A stretch of 64,000 nt of DNA, taken from the NCBI GenBank assembly GCA_947652115.1, contig OX393567.1, positions 23,723,020 to 23,787,019 on the forward strand. Direction: 5' to 3'. Made by a program: the position numbers and the translations under genes. This DNA is from Blastomussa wellsi (lineage: Eukaryota; Cnidaria; Anthozoa; Scleractinia; Plerogyridae). Shown here piece by piece: positions 55,301-64,000 of this stretch (its first letter is position 1; every line of letters begins with the position of its first letter). Under the pieces are notes generated by a model. The model was not told the DNA's origin. It saw only the letters and a program-made list of their open reading frames with translations, and made no database searches.

Positions 55301-58300
55301 CTTCTTAAATTAATAATTATTAAAACTATTTGAAAACATGCTTGAAGTAATTTATTTTTTCTTAAGGGTAAGGCCAGTGTCATTTCAAACAGAAAGGAAG
55401 AGTTTTACTTCCAGCAAGTTGTTAGAGCCATGGATATCCTTGGAATATCTGTAAGTTTCTCATGGTAAATTGCAAGGCAGCAGCTCTCGTAAGGTCTCAC
55501 ATGAATGGCTTGCGACACATTGAGAGGACAATGGAACAGACAATAGGAAGAATGCCCCTAGCCACTAAAACAATAGCAACTTCTGCCAGTATAATTACAA
55601 GCTTATGAGAGCTGCTACCATACCAAACTGTTTTAAATTATTTTTGAAGAGACACTATTAACTATTTCCATTACCAGTATATACAAGTCACCAGGAACCA
55701 TTTTTTAACTTAAATTAGTACTCTTTTCCATTTTTTTTTTGTTTCCTCTCAGGAAAATGAAAAAGAGGCCATATTCGGGGTTCTTGCTCTGATTTTGCAT
55801 CTGGGAAATGTAGACTTTGGAAAGACGGAGGTAATATACATTGAATAGGCGATTCCTTCTGTTTTTGCCTTACTAGCCTGCATTTCAGACGGTGATCACA
55901 GAAAGTTATCTGAAATTCAAGCTATTGCCTGGAACAAAATTAATTTAAAATAGACGGTCTACAAGGGCTGAACGTTTTCTCACATTAGTCTGGGTGCATG
56001 AATGTGGTGTTCTAAATATGTGGTTTGGTGAAGGGCCAATCTTCTTTTTGCCGACCTCCATTTCCTGGTCAACCTCTCACCCATTCCTTATGTTTTTTTC
56101 ATTATTGCAAGGCCAGTTTTTGGTCGGAGGGTGGTGGTTCAGGTTTTTTCATGTACATGATTTGTTGCAGTCAGGTGTGTAGGTTGGCTTGGCATGACTC
56201 CCAACTGATTTCAAATTCATGACAGAAGTTGTGTTGACGACTGAAGTGACTGATTAAAGTTCTACAACATCGGCTGCAAGATTGTTTCATATTTTCCATT
56301 GGCAGTACTGTAAGTTTTAATTAACTTTGTGTTGGACTTGTTTTGCCAGGCCAGTGGACAGGAAGCTGCAGTAATCTGGGAACAAAAAGATGTCATGCTT
56401 GTGTCTCAGATACTTGGCATCGAAACTCAAGATCTGGTTGTATGCTTGACCCACAAGGAAACAGTAAGTTTTCAGTCGCCTCTTCTCATAGCGACATACA
56501 TGTAATTTTGTTGCGTGACAGAATATTGTTGCTGCGATCAGTCACACAAATTCAAACCAGCTTGAATTTGTGTGACTAATTGCAGTGACAAAGTATTGTC
56601 ACACTGTGAACTACAATGATAACATGGCCAATTGGTTAGAGTGTTGGACTTGAAATCCATAAGTCACGAGTAGGTTCATGTTCCATTCTCACCACTAGCT
56701 GGTGTTGTTCTCGGTAGCCGCAAATTCAGCTCCTCGGCTACGCTTATAGCCAACTGGTCTGCCTCCTGCCAGTTGGGATTCTTAACTCTGTTATATTTAT
56801 TTGCAATTATATTATTTTGTTTGTTTGTTTGATTATATGGACCCTGAAAAGCCCCAATGGGGGTGGTCACTTAGTTTTAGTAATTAATTATTATTATTAT
56901 TATTATTGTCAATGACTTGTTCTGGAAGCAGCTCACATGTAGTGACTTGTCACAGAGACATGTTGGTGCTACATGTTGCCTAATGTGTTACACCCTTTAT
57001 TGGTTTTGCCATTCCAGGAAGTAGGAGGTTCCAAAGTCAGAAGCCCAAGGTCAATTGATCAAGCTGTCGACGTCAGGTAAAGAATGTTAATTTCAATATG
57101 TACATTGCACTACAGCTGATGTGACACCTTGGAGGTACATGTCGGCTCCAAATTCACAAATTTGATAAAAGCTAGCTATGTATCTGGTTATTATCTAGTA
57201 GTCAATATTCCGCTTTGAACACTGTCTTCAGTCCATTATTTTTTATAGTAGTAGTAGTTTTAATTATTTATTGATTGCAATTCACTTAATTCTGCAATGT
57301 GCCAAATAAACGGTATATTTATTTATTTTTATTTTACAAAAGGCCACTCAGATGCATTTAAGGGTCTGTACTTTACTCCAAGCAAAGAAACTCAAGACAT
57401 GGCTTCAACTGAAAAAGTCTGCTTGTTTGAAAACTTAAAAACCAAGAAAATTGCGAGGGCTAATTTAAGAATTATCTATAGCTGGCAGCAACCAATAGAA
57501 GCAAATTAGATTTGATAAAATTGGATTGAATTTATTTTGTTGTTGAAAATGCTGAATTGCAAGTTTTAAATTCTTTTGTGTCTAGTTGTTGCAGGTTTTC
57601 ATGATGAGTTGTTCAAACACAGTTATTGTCTTCATTGTAGGGATGCGCTAGCTAAGGAAATCTACTCGCACCTGTTTGGGTGGCTTATAAGCAGAGTTAA
57701 TGACATTGTGTACATCAACAAAAGGCAAACTTCCATTGCTGTACTTGATATTTTTGGCTTTGAGGTAAGTTAAACTTCATAACAATTAAATGTTCAATGT
57801 TAGCACCTTTATTCTTACATTTGAATAATGATAATGATTGTGATAGTGATAGTGTTAGTGAGAGCAAGAGCGAGAGCATGAGTGGCAGTGGCAGCGGCAG
57901 CCAGAGCAGGGACGGGATTGGTAATGGTAAAAATAATTAGGCAGAATATGCATTTTTAAAGTAAACTTCATTATCATGTTTTAATTGTATTTTCTTACTA
58001 AAATTAATGTTCAAACTTAATATAATTATGTTTGATATTTAACTCTTGGATGTGCAAGCAAACTCAAACCCCCCAACCTTGTATAGGGGTGGGGGTGGGG
58101 GAGGGTTAATGGACCATCAGCCCCTATGTCCTAGGGTTAATATGCTCGTTATTTTTATTTGCAAAGGATTTTGAGAAGAACAGCTTTGAACAGTTGTGCA
58201 TCAACTTTGCTAATGAAACTCTACAATTCTTCTTCAATCAGTTTGTCTTCAGAATGGAGCAAGTGAGTTCATAATATAGACTGTTATATCCCAAGCCTCT

Positions 58301-61300
58301 AAGACAATGAACAGATACAGTAATTACAAAATAATTAAAACCAAAAGAATTGTTGGTAAACTTGTAACAAAATATACGTGTACATATGGTGATCAGGCAC
58401 ACAGTTTTATGGAAGTGAGAAAGATTTGTTATAGAAAGTTGACAGGAGCTCCTTATTGTAGCCTGCAGGAAATTTCATCTTGTAACTGTACTGGTTCCAT
58501 TGAAAATGTTACCGATATGGGTTGTATGTACTGTAAGTATGTAAATATTGATTATTTTCATAGTCATTATTGAGCCTGGTGAAAATTAATCATATCACTT
58601 ATAGCATGGTTACCGTAATACTTTCTGATGAAATGTAAGTTTTCCTAGTTCTAAAACGTTTTCACACTATTTGATCTGTACTTGTCAGGATGAGTATGCT
58701 AGTGAACACATCCGATGGGCAAATGTACCATTTTTTGACAATCAGCCAAGACTGGACCTGTTGGCTAAGCCACCGCATGGTCTGATACACATTCTAGCAG
58801 ATGCAACAGGTTTTCCAAAGGTAATTATTAATTAATATAATAACCCAAAATACAGATGGGTCCATAATGAACATTGGCTTAATACAATTTGAGAAATAAA
58901 TAATATATGTGTTGTGGTTTAAATTTATCCCTGGTTTAAAATTTTTTAAACCAGTTTGATATTGATTTCCCTTTGTTTCAGATTATGTTAATCAACATGA
59001 GACAAAGGGAAATAAAAATCAAACTGGTTTAAAAAAATTAAAACCAGGGATAAATTTAAACCACAACATATGCAACTTTTCGACAATAGGTCATCGTCAT
59101 GATGAAGAAGATTGACCTAATGTTAAAAACATTAGGTTTTTTACTTTTTAACTTCACCTTTTTAGCCTTGTATATAATTTATTTACAATTATAGTTATTT
59201 TTTAATACATACATAGATGGCTACTCTCTTTGGGTTGTATATGGTATTTATTGTGCAGTCCACAACTAATTTTCACGTAGGGAAGGGTGGGTTGGATACA
59301 AGTATTATAATTTAAATGTAACTAGCTCGCTTTAAATTCCAATGACACTGTGATTACAGGGCTGTCTCTCTGAAACTTTCATCACTAATTTTGTATTTAT
59401 TAATTAAAAATAAACACATTTTACCACTCAGTGTACATAATTATCGTGTTTTGATCTACATGCCTTGGGTATATTAATTTTTCTCAGTTGTATCCCAAAA
59501 CATATTATTGTATGTCTGTTGTGTTCATAATAGGCAGATGATCTTAAATTCTTGGGAAAGTGCCATTATCATCATGAACTGAACAAATTTTATGAAAAAC
59601 CAAAGACACCAAAACCAGAATTTGCTGTTTGCCACTATGCTGGCACAGTGTGGTACCAGGTCAGTTCCCAGAACCTTTCTATTTGATATTCCTGAGAGTG
59701 TGACAGTGACACTGACTGTGTGTTTTTTATTGATCCATCTGACAAATTAACAGATGGTTGGACAGGCAGACATACAGGCAGGCAGATTCGCTCCGATTCG
59801 CTCCGACAAAGGGCTAATGCTCGAAACGTCAACTCTCAAATCTCTTTATGGTGGCCAATTCAACTGGCAGGCAGGTAGACAAGAAGGCAGACAGACAGGC
59901 AGGCAGGACAACAGACAGACAGACATGATGACAGAGAGTCAGTCAGACAGACAGACAGGTAGGAAGACAGACAGACAGACAGGTAGGAAGACAGACAGAC
60001 AGACAGACAGACAACCAGTAGACTACCTGATGGACAGTCAGTCCATCAGCTAATCATTCGGGCAGGCAATTGGTCAGTCAGCTATAATCATTTAGTCAGT
60101 CAATTGGCCAGTCAGTTAGTATACACAGATGGACAATTGTTCAGTCAGACAGTCATTACATTCAGACAGGAATTCAGACATAATTGGTCAATCAAACCGA
60201 CAGATGGACATAGAAAGTCAGCCAGACAGTACTTTTATGTAGGTCGTCCATTAGTCTTGGTAGGATCTCAAATAGATATGCCATTTTGTTCATTTAACCG
60301 TGCGTATTAATTCTGTATTTATTCAGGTGGCTGGTTTTCTAGAAAAGAACAGAGATGGTCTTAAACCAGACCTTGAAGACCTTCTCTCTAGTTGTCGCAA
60401 TGCAGTAAGTTCATATTAACTGCTGTTAGTTGATGTTTTAATTTAAATTGGAAGGAACCTGGAAGATAGGAGGTGTTGATTGTTGTACATTATTGTACAT
60501 TAAAGCCAGTAAATCTAATTACTTTTCATAAATGCCCTTGCAGTTCATGCAGGACCTTTTCCCAGAGCTTCAAAGTGAGGAATTTTCAATTAAAGACGTG
60601 AAGCTTCCTGCACAGCGTAAGAATTCTCTCAGATTACCATTGGGCCAGAAAAAGAAGCCAACAGTCTGTGGCAAATTTAATGACTCCCTGATCAAACTGG
60701 TGGTTGCCATGAAAAGGTATGTTGGTTTGCTCTGTACACATCTACCATGGTACTTCTGGCAGTTCGTCTATAGAAGCTCATGCAGCTCCTTGAGTGATGA
60801 GTGATGTTTGTTGCAGTTACCTTTTTGAGAACAATAGAGAGCCAGTGGAAAAATTTTTTCTCCTGGAAAACATTTTTGAGACCTTTTTTTCATGCTTTTT
60901 TCATAATACTTTAATTTTTTATCTTCATTCCATGATTATGTTGCTCTTATTTGTGCTCAGTTCATAAGCTGAATCTGTATATGTATGAACTGTGCTCTAG
61001 ATAAAAATATTTTCTTTTTTAAAAAACTACGTGCTCTAGATAGAAATATATTCTTGTAAAGGCTATGTAATTTTTTTCCTAATTTTGCATTACAGTTGCA
61101 ACCCTTTCTTTGTCAGATGTATAAAACCAAACAACACCAAGGTACATATTAAATATTAAATACTAACTAAAATTATAACCTTCAATGCAAATGCAAGGAA
61201 TACTGTTATCATGTTTTTGCCATTTGTGATGAAAGTGCAATTTAACTTATGCCCAGTTCAATCTTATTTAAAAAAATGCTTTTTCAGGCTGCAGGAAAAT

Positions 61301-63807
61301 TTGAGATTCCTCTTGTCATTGAGCAGCTGAGGTATTGCGGAATTGTGGAAACTGTAAAGATCCGTAAAGCTGGCTTTCCCATCAGACATGTGTATGCCGA
61401 TTTTATAAAATGGTAAGAAAAATTAAGAAGAATGGCATTTTCCTTTTTGTGACATCTCTCATTCCAGAGATATTCAAGATTTTGGAATTATGCAAATTAG
61501 TTACTGATGACATCATAACTTGTGATAGTATGAGTGTAAAGAAAAAAAAAATGAGTGTAAAGGTGTAAAATAAGTAATGATGCAATGAAATTGAAACTTG
61601 GTGAGCATGTTATAGCCTAAGAAATAGATCTCTATCCAGGAATAATCATTCCTGTATTTGTTCTTTTTTTTGATCAAGAGGTTTATTTCTTAGGGTGCAA
61701 TGTGCTTGCAAAGTTCAATTTGCATTGCATCTGTTCATTACTTTCAGAGATATGGTATATTTTGTGTTTTTACACCCATACTATCACACCTTATTACGTT
61801 TGACTCATCACTACTATTTGCATAATACAAAAATCTTGAAATCTCTGGAACAAGAGGAGATTTCACAAAAAGTAAAATGCCATTTTCTTCATTTTTAAAG
61901 GCCTTCCAAATTAGTTTATTTTTAAATAGCTCATTTTTTATTTCATAAGCACTTTAAAGGGGCATTGTCATGGGGATTTTCGGGGATTGGTTGTTCCAGA
62001 AAAAAATCCACACCCCCCCACCCCCCCGATGGATGGGATTCTGGAAATCCTTGCAGGAGGGGGGGTTGAACTTGAAAAAGTCTTCTCCAGGGGTCATTTT
62101 GACCGATAGTTCAAGCGATTCGAACGTTAATTTCGGTGACATTTTAGCGCTCTCAGACCCTGAAAACAATTGCAAAAAAGGGCAACTGATATTTTTTGAG
62201 CTAATTATTTAAGTAAACACACGATCACTTTTTCGTGTATAATTTTTCTCCTTTATTTTTTCCCTTCCATGCGATATAGCGATAGTATTCTTAACTTAAT
62301 ATTAGCTGAAGCTTTAGAAATTAAAGAAGAACATCTTCTAGACGTGATTGTGCGTATTTTCTATTAAAAATAAATTAAATTTTATTAACTAAAATTTTCC
62401 GGAAATCCAGGCGTCAGGGGGATCTTTTGTCTTGGAAATCCAGACAGGAGAGGGGGGGCCTTGTGCTTCAGGAAATCCAGGTGAGAGGGGGGGTTAAAAA
62501 ATGACCCCATCCATCAGGGGGTGTGGATTTTTTCTGGAATAACCCATTTTTGTGATACTGATTAAGTGAACAAGGTACTTAGAGTGTCAGAGTGGGAACA
62601 AACAAAAGAAATTGAAATATGAAATACTGGTAACACCTCGCTCTATTGTGCGGTTCCAGAAAATGTATCACTTTGATAACTAACTGTTGTCATTTTCTTA
62701 GGTATTCCTGTTTGTCATCCCATCTTGATTTGACCAGTACCAATCCAAGAGAGAACGTATCGAGAATTCTGAAACTTGTTCAGTTTGAGCCTGAAAGCTT
62801 CCAGTTTGGCAAAACTAAGGTATGTTTGCTATTTGAATTGAATTGGTTATTAATAAAAGTACTTTGACTGGTTTTAATTATTTTTTTGTCAAGGCAGATA
62901 AATCAATTACTATCATTTGCATGCATTCTTGAAGGGCGTCCTTTTGTATCCAAAACGTAAATTTTGTGGCCGACCGCAAACGTTTTATTGGTCAAGCATG
63001 ACACGTTACCAGACAAAACCATTGTTTTTTAAAAGTAATGCTTCATGTAAAATTTGTCATGCTTCAAGGATGATCGTAAATGGCAATGAGGCCCTGCCAG
63101 GATAAATTCCGACAACCAACATGGCCCAAAAAGTAGTGACAGCATATGTAATGAAATCTTGAAAGAAGAAAATCTTGCTTATCAAAATTCCAGCTTACAG
63201 TGATGTCAAGGTAGAGAAATAAAGAAAAATTGCTGCCACAGTACATTTTGTAAATTCAGACAAGTGACACAGGGACTCCCCTGGCAGGGTCTCAGTAGTA
63301 TATGGGAGTCCCCCTGGACATACTCCCCTTTATTACCTTACAAGGCTCATATTGCTTTTCAAGCTATTTCTACTCAGCATAAATTATTAAAGTGCTGCTG
63401 TGATCAAATTTTTACACCTTGCTTTTTGAAGGGAATCATGCAGTGCTTCATGTGAGATTAAAAATGCTGTTTTCCGTTTTCAAATATCTGTAGTAGTTGC
63501 TGAGATATTCAAGTTTAAAAAATTGGTAAAATATGCAAATTGGGAGACTTTGTATATTTTTAAAAAGTTAATATCTCTGTAACGAAAAAAATATTTAAAA
63601 AGCGTAAGCAGCATTTTTCTTCTCATGCAGACTACTTTCTAATGCTTTAAAACGGCTTAGGTTGAAGACATTCAAATTTCGTCTCAGTAGTATTTTAATA
63701 AGTCTATTAATTAATAACAGGTTTTTCTGAAAGAGGATCTTCATCATGCCTTGGAAGATGCAAGAATGGCTAAGCTTAACCGCATGGCAGTTGTTATTCA
63801 AGCAAGG
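46072..63807 (+). CDS. Unconventional myosin heavy chain, motor domain, 3' end outside window
   Basis: Actin-based ATP motor. Exons: probable first exon 46072-46371, then 49559-49663, 50307-50386, 50527-50590, 51147-51256, 53392-53563, 54030-54133, 54934-55000, 55129-55242, 55367-55450, 55753-55830, 56350-56463, 57018-57076, 57641-57764, 58167-58262, 58689-58820, 59534-59659, 60327-60404, 60544-60716, 61096-61141, 61288-61412, 62702-62819 and 63721-63807. The last 22 sum to 2256 bases (752 codons), all in phase. SH3-like entry, P-loop GESGAGKT, switch [11 protein letters not shown], switch [16 protein letters not shown], converter, and the first IQ-like sequence are all present, so an active ATPase is expected. 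The motor resembles class XV/X/VII (MyTH4-FERM-tailed) myosins, for example [18 protein letters not shown], but the tail is outside, so the class is open. The first exon may be wrong or incomplete. Confidence 0.9.
46372..49558 (+). other. Putative first intron of the myosin
   Basis: No exon recognised between the probable first exon and 49559. A degraded pogo-like fragment (49192-49260, CAGTGGAATACTCTC) is present near the end. Confidence 0.45.
49559..49663 (+). CDS. Myosin exon: N-terminal SH3-like subdomain
   Basis: [20 protein letters not shown], the small beta-barrel entry of many unconventional myosins, after TTTCCTAG, ending CAA|GTAATA. Phase 0 to 0. Confidence 0.85.
49700..49950 (+). 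repeat. tRNA-derived SINE, copy 3 (5'-degraded)
   Basis: GTTGTGTTCTTGGGCAAGAC and the tail GCTTCATGCTACAGAAACCG match the other copies; the tRNA-like head is eroded. Confidence 0.75.
50307..50386 (+). CDS. Myosin exon: start of motor core
   Basis: Encodes [17 protein letters not shown], the 'G-V-x-D-M-x-x-L/I' start of the motor core. Phase 0 to 2. Confidence 0.87.
50527..50590 (+). CDS. Myosin exon: motor core
   Basis: Encodes [20 protein letters not shown], the conserved 'L-x-x-x-x-I-L-x-N-L-x-x-R-Y-x-x-x-x-I-Y' helix. Phase 2 to 0. Confidence 0.9.
51147..51256 (+). CDS. Myosin exon: motor core
   Basis: Encodes [20 protein letters not shown], the 'T-Y-x-G-x-I-L-V-A-V-N-P' strand. Phase 0 to 2. 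Confidence 0.93.
51385..52250 (-). repeat. tRNA-derived SINE on minus strand, interrupted by a 600-base insertion
   Basis: On the minus strand the head (GTGGTGACCCAATGGTTAGT, 52250) and middle (CACCCAGGAGTATAAATAGG, about 52085) are separated from the tail (GGAGTAGAAATACTCC and CATGCTACAGAAACC, 51460-51385) by about 600 unrelated bases. That insert starts with a palindromic GGAGCCATCTGGCTCC. Confidence 0.6.
52529..52935. repeat. Inverted/direct repeat block with tRNA-like segment
   Basis: TTAATTAATCAACATGACAC through GTGGGACAAAGAAAAATTCT to GGGTTCAATTCC (52587-52672) is mirrored at 52836-52916. GTTATGGAAATGAGAGTGAT is repeated directly (52545 and 52806). On the minus strand, 52727-52660 reads like a tRNA (GTAGCTCAGCGGATAGAGCA then GGTTCAATTCC) but lacks a paired acceptor stem. 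Confidence 0.65.
53392..53563 (+). CDS. Myosin exon: P-loop
   Basis: [15 protein letters not shown], then [19 protein letters not shown]: the ATP-binding P-loop (model residues 246-253) is intact. Phase 2 to 0. Confidence 0.96.
54030..54133 (+). CDS. Myosin exon: switch I
   Basis: [20 protein letters not shown] followed by [11 protein letters not shown]: switch I with its catalytic Asn, Ser, Ser and Arg. Phase 0 to 2. Confidence 0.96.
54934..55000 (+). CDS. Myosin exon: upper 50K
   Basis: [20 protein letters not shown], the 'I-x-G-x-x-I-x-x-Y-L-L-E-K-S-R' strand and helix. Phase 2 to 0. Confidence 0.93.
55129..55242 (+). CDS. Myosin exon: upper 50K
   Basis: [20 protein letters not shown], the conserved 'E-R-N-Y-H-I-F-Y' helix. 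Phase 0 to 0. Confidence 0.95.
55367..55450 (+). CDS. Myosin exon: upper 50K
   Basis: [18 protein letters not shown] helix of the upper 50K subdomain. Phase 0 to 0. Confidence 0.92.
55753..55830 (+). CDS. Myosin exon: upper 50K
   Basis: [18 protein letters not shown], the conserved 'I-L-x-x-I-L-H-L-G-N' helix. Phase 0 to 0. Confidence 0.94.
56350..56463 (+). CDS. Myosin exon: HO-helix/cardiomyopathy-loop region
   Basis: [20 protein letters not shown] leading to [10 protein letters not shown]. Part of the upper 50K actin-binding side. Phase 0 to 0. Confidence 0.9.
56617..56910 (+). repeat. Second tRNA-derived SINE type with TTA tail
   Basis: ATGGCCAATTGGTTAGAGTG, CTTGAAATCC and GTAGGTTCATGTTCC form a tRNA-like head with A- and B-box-like parts. 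A body to about 56880 and a (TTA)n tail follow. Confidence 0.6.
57018..57076 (+). CDS. Myosin exon: cardiomyopathy-loop end
   Basis: [20 protein letters not shown], matching the 'T-P-L-x-x-x-Q-A-x-D-x-R-D' segment. Phase 0 to 2. Confidence 0.9.
57641..57764 (+). CDS. Myosin exon: switch II
   Basis: [20 protein letters not shown] and [12 protein letters not shown]: switch II DIFGFE is intact. Phase 2 to 0. Confidence 0.96.
57825..57925. repeat. Degenerate hexanucleotide-like repeat
   Basis: GATAGTGATAGTGTTAGTGA grades into GAGAGCAAGAGCGAGAGC and GGCAGTGGCAGCGGCAGC; an intronic low-complexity tract. Confidence 0.7.
58167..58262 (+). CDS. Myosin exon: relay helix
   Basis: [20 protein letters not shown] and VFRMEQ, the relay helix. 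Phase 0 to 0. Confidence 0.96.
58689..58820 (+). CDS. Myosin exon: relay loop and lower 50K
   Basis: [20 protein letters not shown], then [14 protein letters not shown]. Phase 0 to 0. Confidence 0.95.
58905..59071. repeat. Foldback element, arms of about 65 bases
   Basis: TGTTGTGGTTTAAATTTATC, CCTGGTTTAAAATTTTTTAA and ACCAGTTTGAT are mirrored with few changes on the right. In a myosin intron. Confidence 0.85.
59534..59659 (+). CDS. Myosin exon: lower 50K
   Basis: [20 protein letters not shown] and [13 protein letters not shown]; the 'H-Y-A-G-x-V-x-Y' strand is conserved and CHYHH recalls class XV. Phase 0 to 0. Confidence 0.95.
59755..60025. repeat. CAGA microsatellite
   Basis: Long run of CAGACAGACAGG units with TAGGAAGACAGACAGACAGA higher-order repeats; it contains the Penelope fragment. 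Looser CAGTCAGT-type units continue to about 60230. Confidence 0.9.
59785..59868 (+). mobile_element. Short Penelope 3' fragment inside a CAGA microsatellite
   Basis: About 80 bases match the hammerhead-like 3' part of the Penelope copies (CTCCGACAAAGGGCTAATGC, then CTCGAAACGTC, then GGTGGCCAATT). GATTCGCTCC is duplicated at its left end. It is embedded in a (CAGA)-type repeat in a myosin intron. Confidence 0.7.
60327..60404 (+). CDS. Myosin exon: lower 50K
   Basis: [20 protein letters not shown], the conserved 'F-L-E-K-N-R-D' helix. Phase 0 to 0. Confidence 0.95.
60544..60716 (+). CDS. Myosin exon: loop 2 region
   Basis: [12 protein letters not shown], a short basic loop 2 ([14 protein letters not shown]), then [11 protein letters not shown]. 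The loop-2 lysines contact actin. Phase 0 to 2. Confidence 0.92.
61096..61141 (+). CDS. Myosin exon: short 46-base exon
   Basis: [15 protein letters not shown], one of the best conserved strands of the motor. Phase 2 to 0. Confidence 0.95.
61288..61412 (+). CDS. Myosin exon: SH1 helix region and converter start
   Basis: [20 protein letters not shown] and [13 protein letters not shown]. Family consensus has LRYSG; here Ser is Cys. Phase 0 to 2. Confidence 0.95.
61430..61890. repeat. Inverted-repeat element, arms of about 70 bases
   Basis: AATGGCATTTTCCTTTTTGT, ATTCCAGAGATATTCAAGAT and TTATGCAAATTAGT are mirrored at 61812-61884. It starts about 20 bases after a myosin exon donor. Confidence 0.8.
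61989..62546. repeat. Inverted-repeat element with G/C-tract ends
   Basis: GGTTGTTCCAGAAAAAAATC and CACACCCCCCC at the left are mirrored by GGGGGTGTGGATTTTTTCTG and GAATAACCC at the right. GGAAATCCAG followed by G-runs recurs three times inside. Confidence 0.8.
62702..62819 (+). CDS. Myosin exon: converter
   Basis: [11 protein letters not shown] and [14 protein letters not shown], the converter ending with 'F-G-x-T-K'. Phase 2 to 0. Confidence 0.93.
63721..63807 (+). CDS. Myosin exon: lever-arm start and first IQ motif
   Basis: [20 protein letters not shown] then AVVIQAR, the first half of an IQ motif, cut by a donor AGG|GTAAGT. Remaining IQ motifs and tail are outside the window. Phase 0 to 0. 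Confidence 0.93.
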
Positions 63808-64000
63808 GTAAGTTAGCTCAAAGATTGTACATTTTGGGTCAAGACTTAGAGTTGAGTTCCAGTCCATACAGTATACTGCTTGATCTCCACCTGTAGTGTT
63901 TATGTGAGGCTGCACAAAGAAATGTTTCCCGTCAAAATAAAACTATTTATGGAACAAAATAATGTAACTTTTCTTTCCCATATGAGTATGGGGCTCTGCT

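Noticed and set aside
59754..60053. Frame rich in Gln/Thr/Asp/Arg.
   Set aside because: Translation of the CAGA microsatellite.

Overview
This window looks like nuclear DNA of an animal, most likely an anthozoan cnidarian such as a stony coral (inference). Three metazoan genes are split into many small exons with GT-AG introns, the DNA is AT-rich, and introns and spacers are crowded with foldback (MITE-like) elements, tRNA-derived SINEs and 3' fragments of Penelope-like retroelements. I see no operons, prokaryotic genes, CRISPR arrays or rRNA genes.

Layout. (1) Minus strand, from 33100 off the left edge: a very large polycystin-1-like receptor. I could chain 22 exons by eye. The first 21 sum to 9249 bases, exactly 3083 codons with matching splice phases, and run from a signal peptide through an ILEI/PANDER domain, a discoidin-like domain, a farnesoic-acid-methyltransferase-like (FAMeT) domain, a LamG-like domain, a C-type lectin, a WSC domain, about eight to ten PKD-like repeats, a REJ module, a GAIN/GPS autoproteolysis site and the first membrane helix. 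A 22nd exon begins the PLAT domain; the remaining membrane helices lie outside. (2) Plus strand 36810-41866: a complete three-exon ALKBH5-type RNA m6A demethylase of 324 residues. (3) Plus strand from about 46072 (probable) or 49559 (certain) off the right edge: an unconventional myosin of the MyTH4-FERM-type lineage. Twenty-two in-phase exons give the motor domain up to the first IQ motif; a plausible upstream exon adds 100 residues with a PP1-docking-like motif.

The receptor and ALKBH5 are divergently arranged, with 3.7 kb between their start codons; ALKBH5 and the myosin are in tandem, about 4.2 kb apart. They do not look like one pathway. The most unusual content is the composite adhesive ectodomain of the receptor (ILEI plus discoidin plus FAMeT plus LamG ahead of the usual lectin/WSC/PKD/REJ/GPS part), its GPS motif lacking one cysteine pair while keeping the cleavage residues, and three copies of a Penelope 3' end, at least one of which can be folded as a minimal hammerhead ribozyme. 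All exon boundaries were read by eye from splice consensus, phase and protein continuity; no search or transcript data were available.
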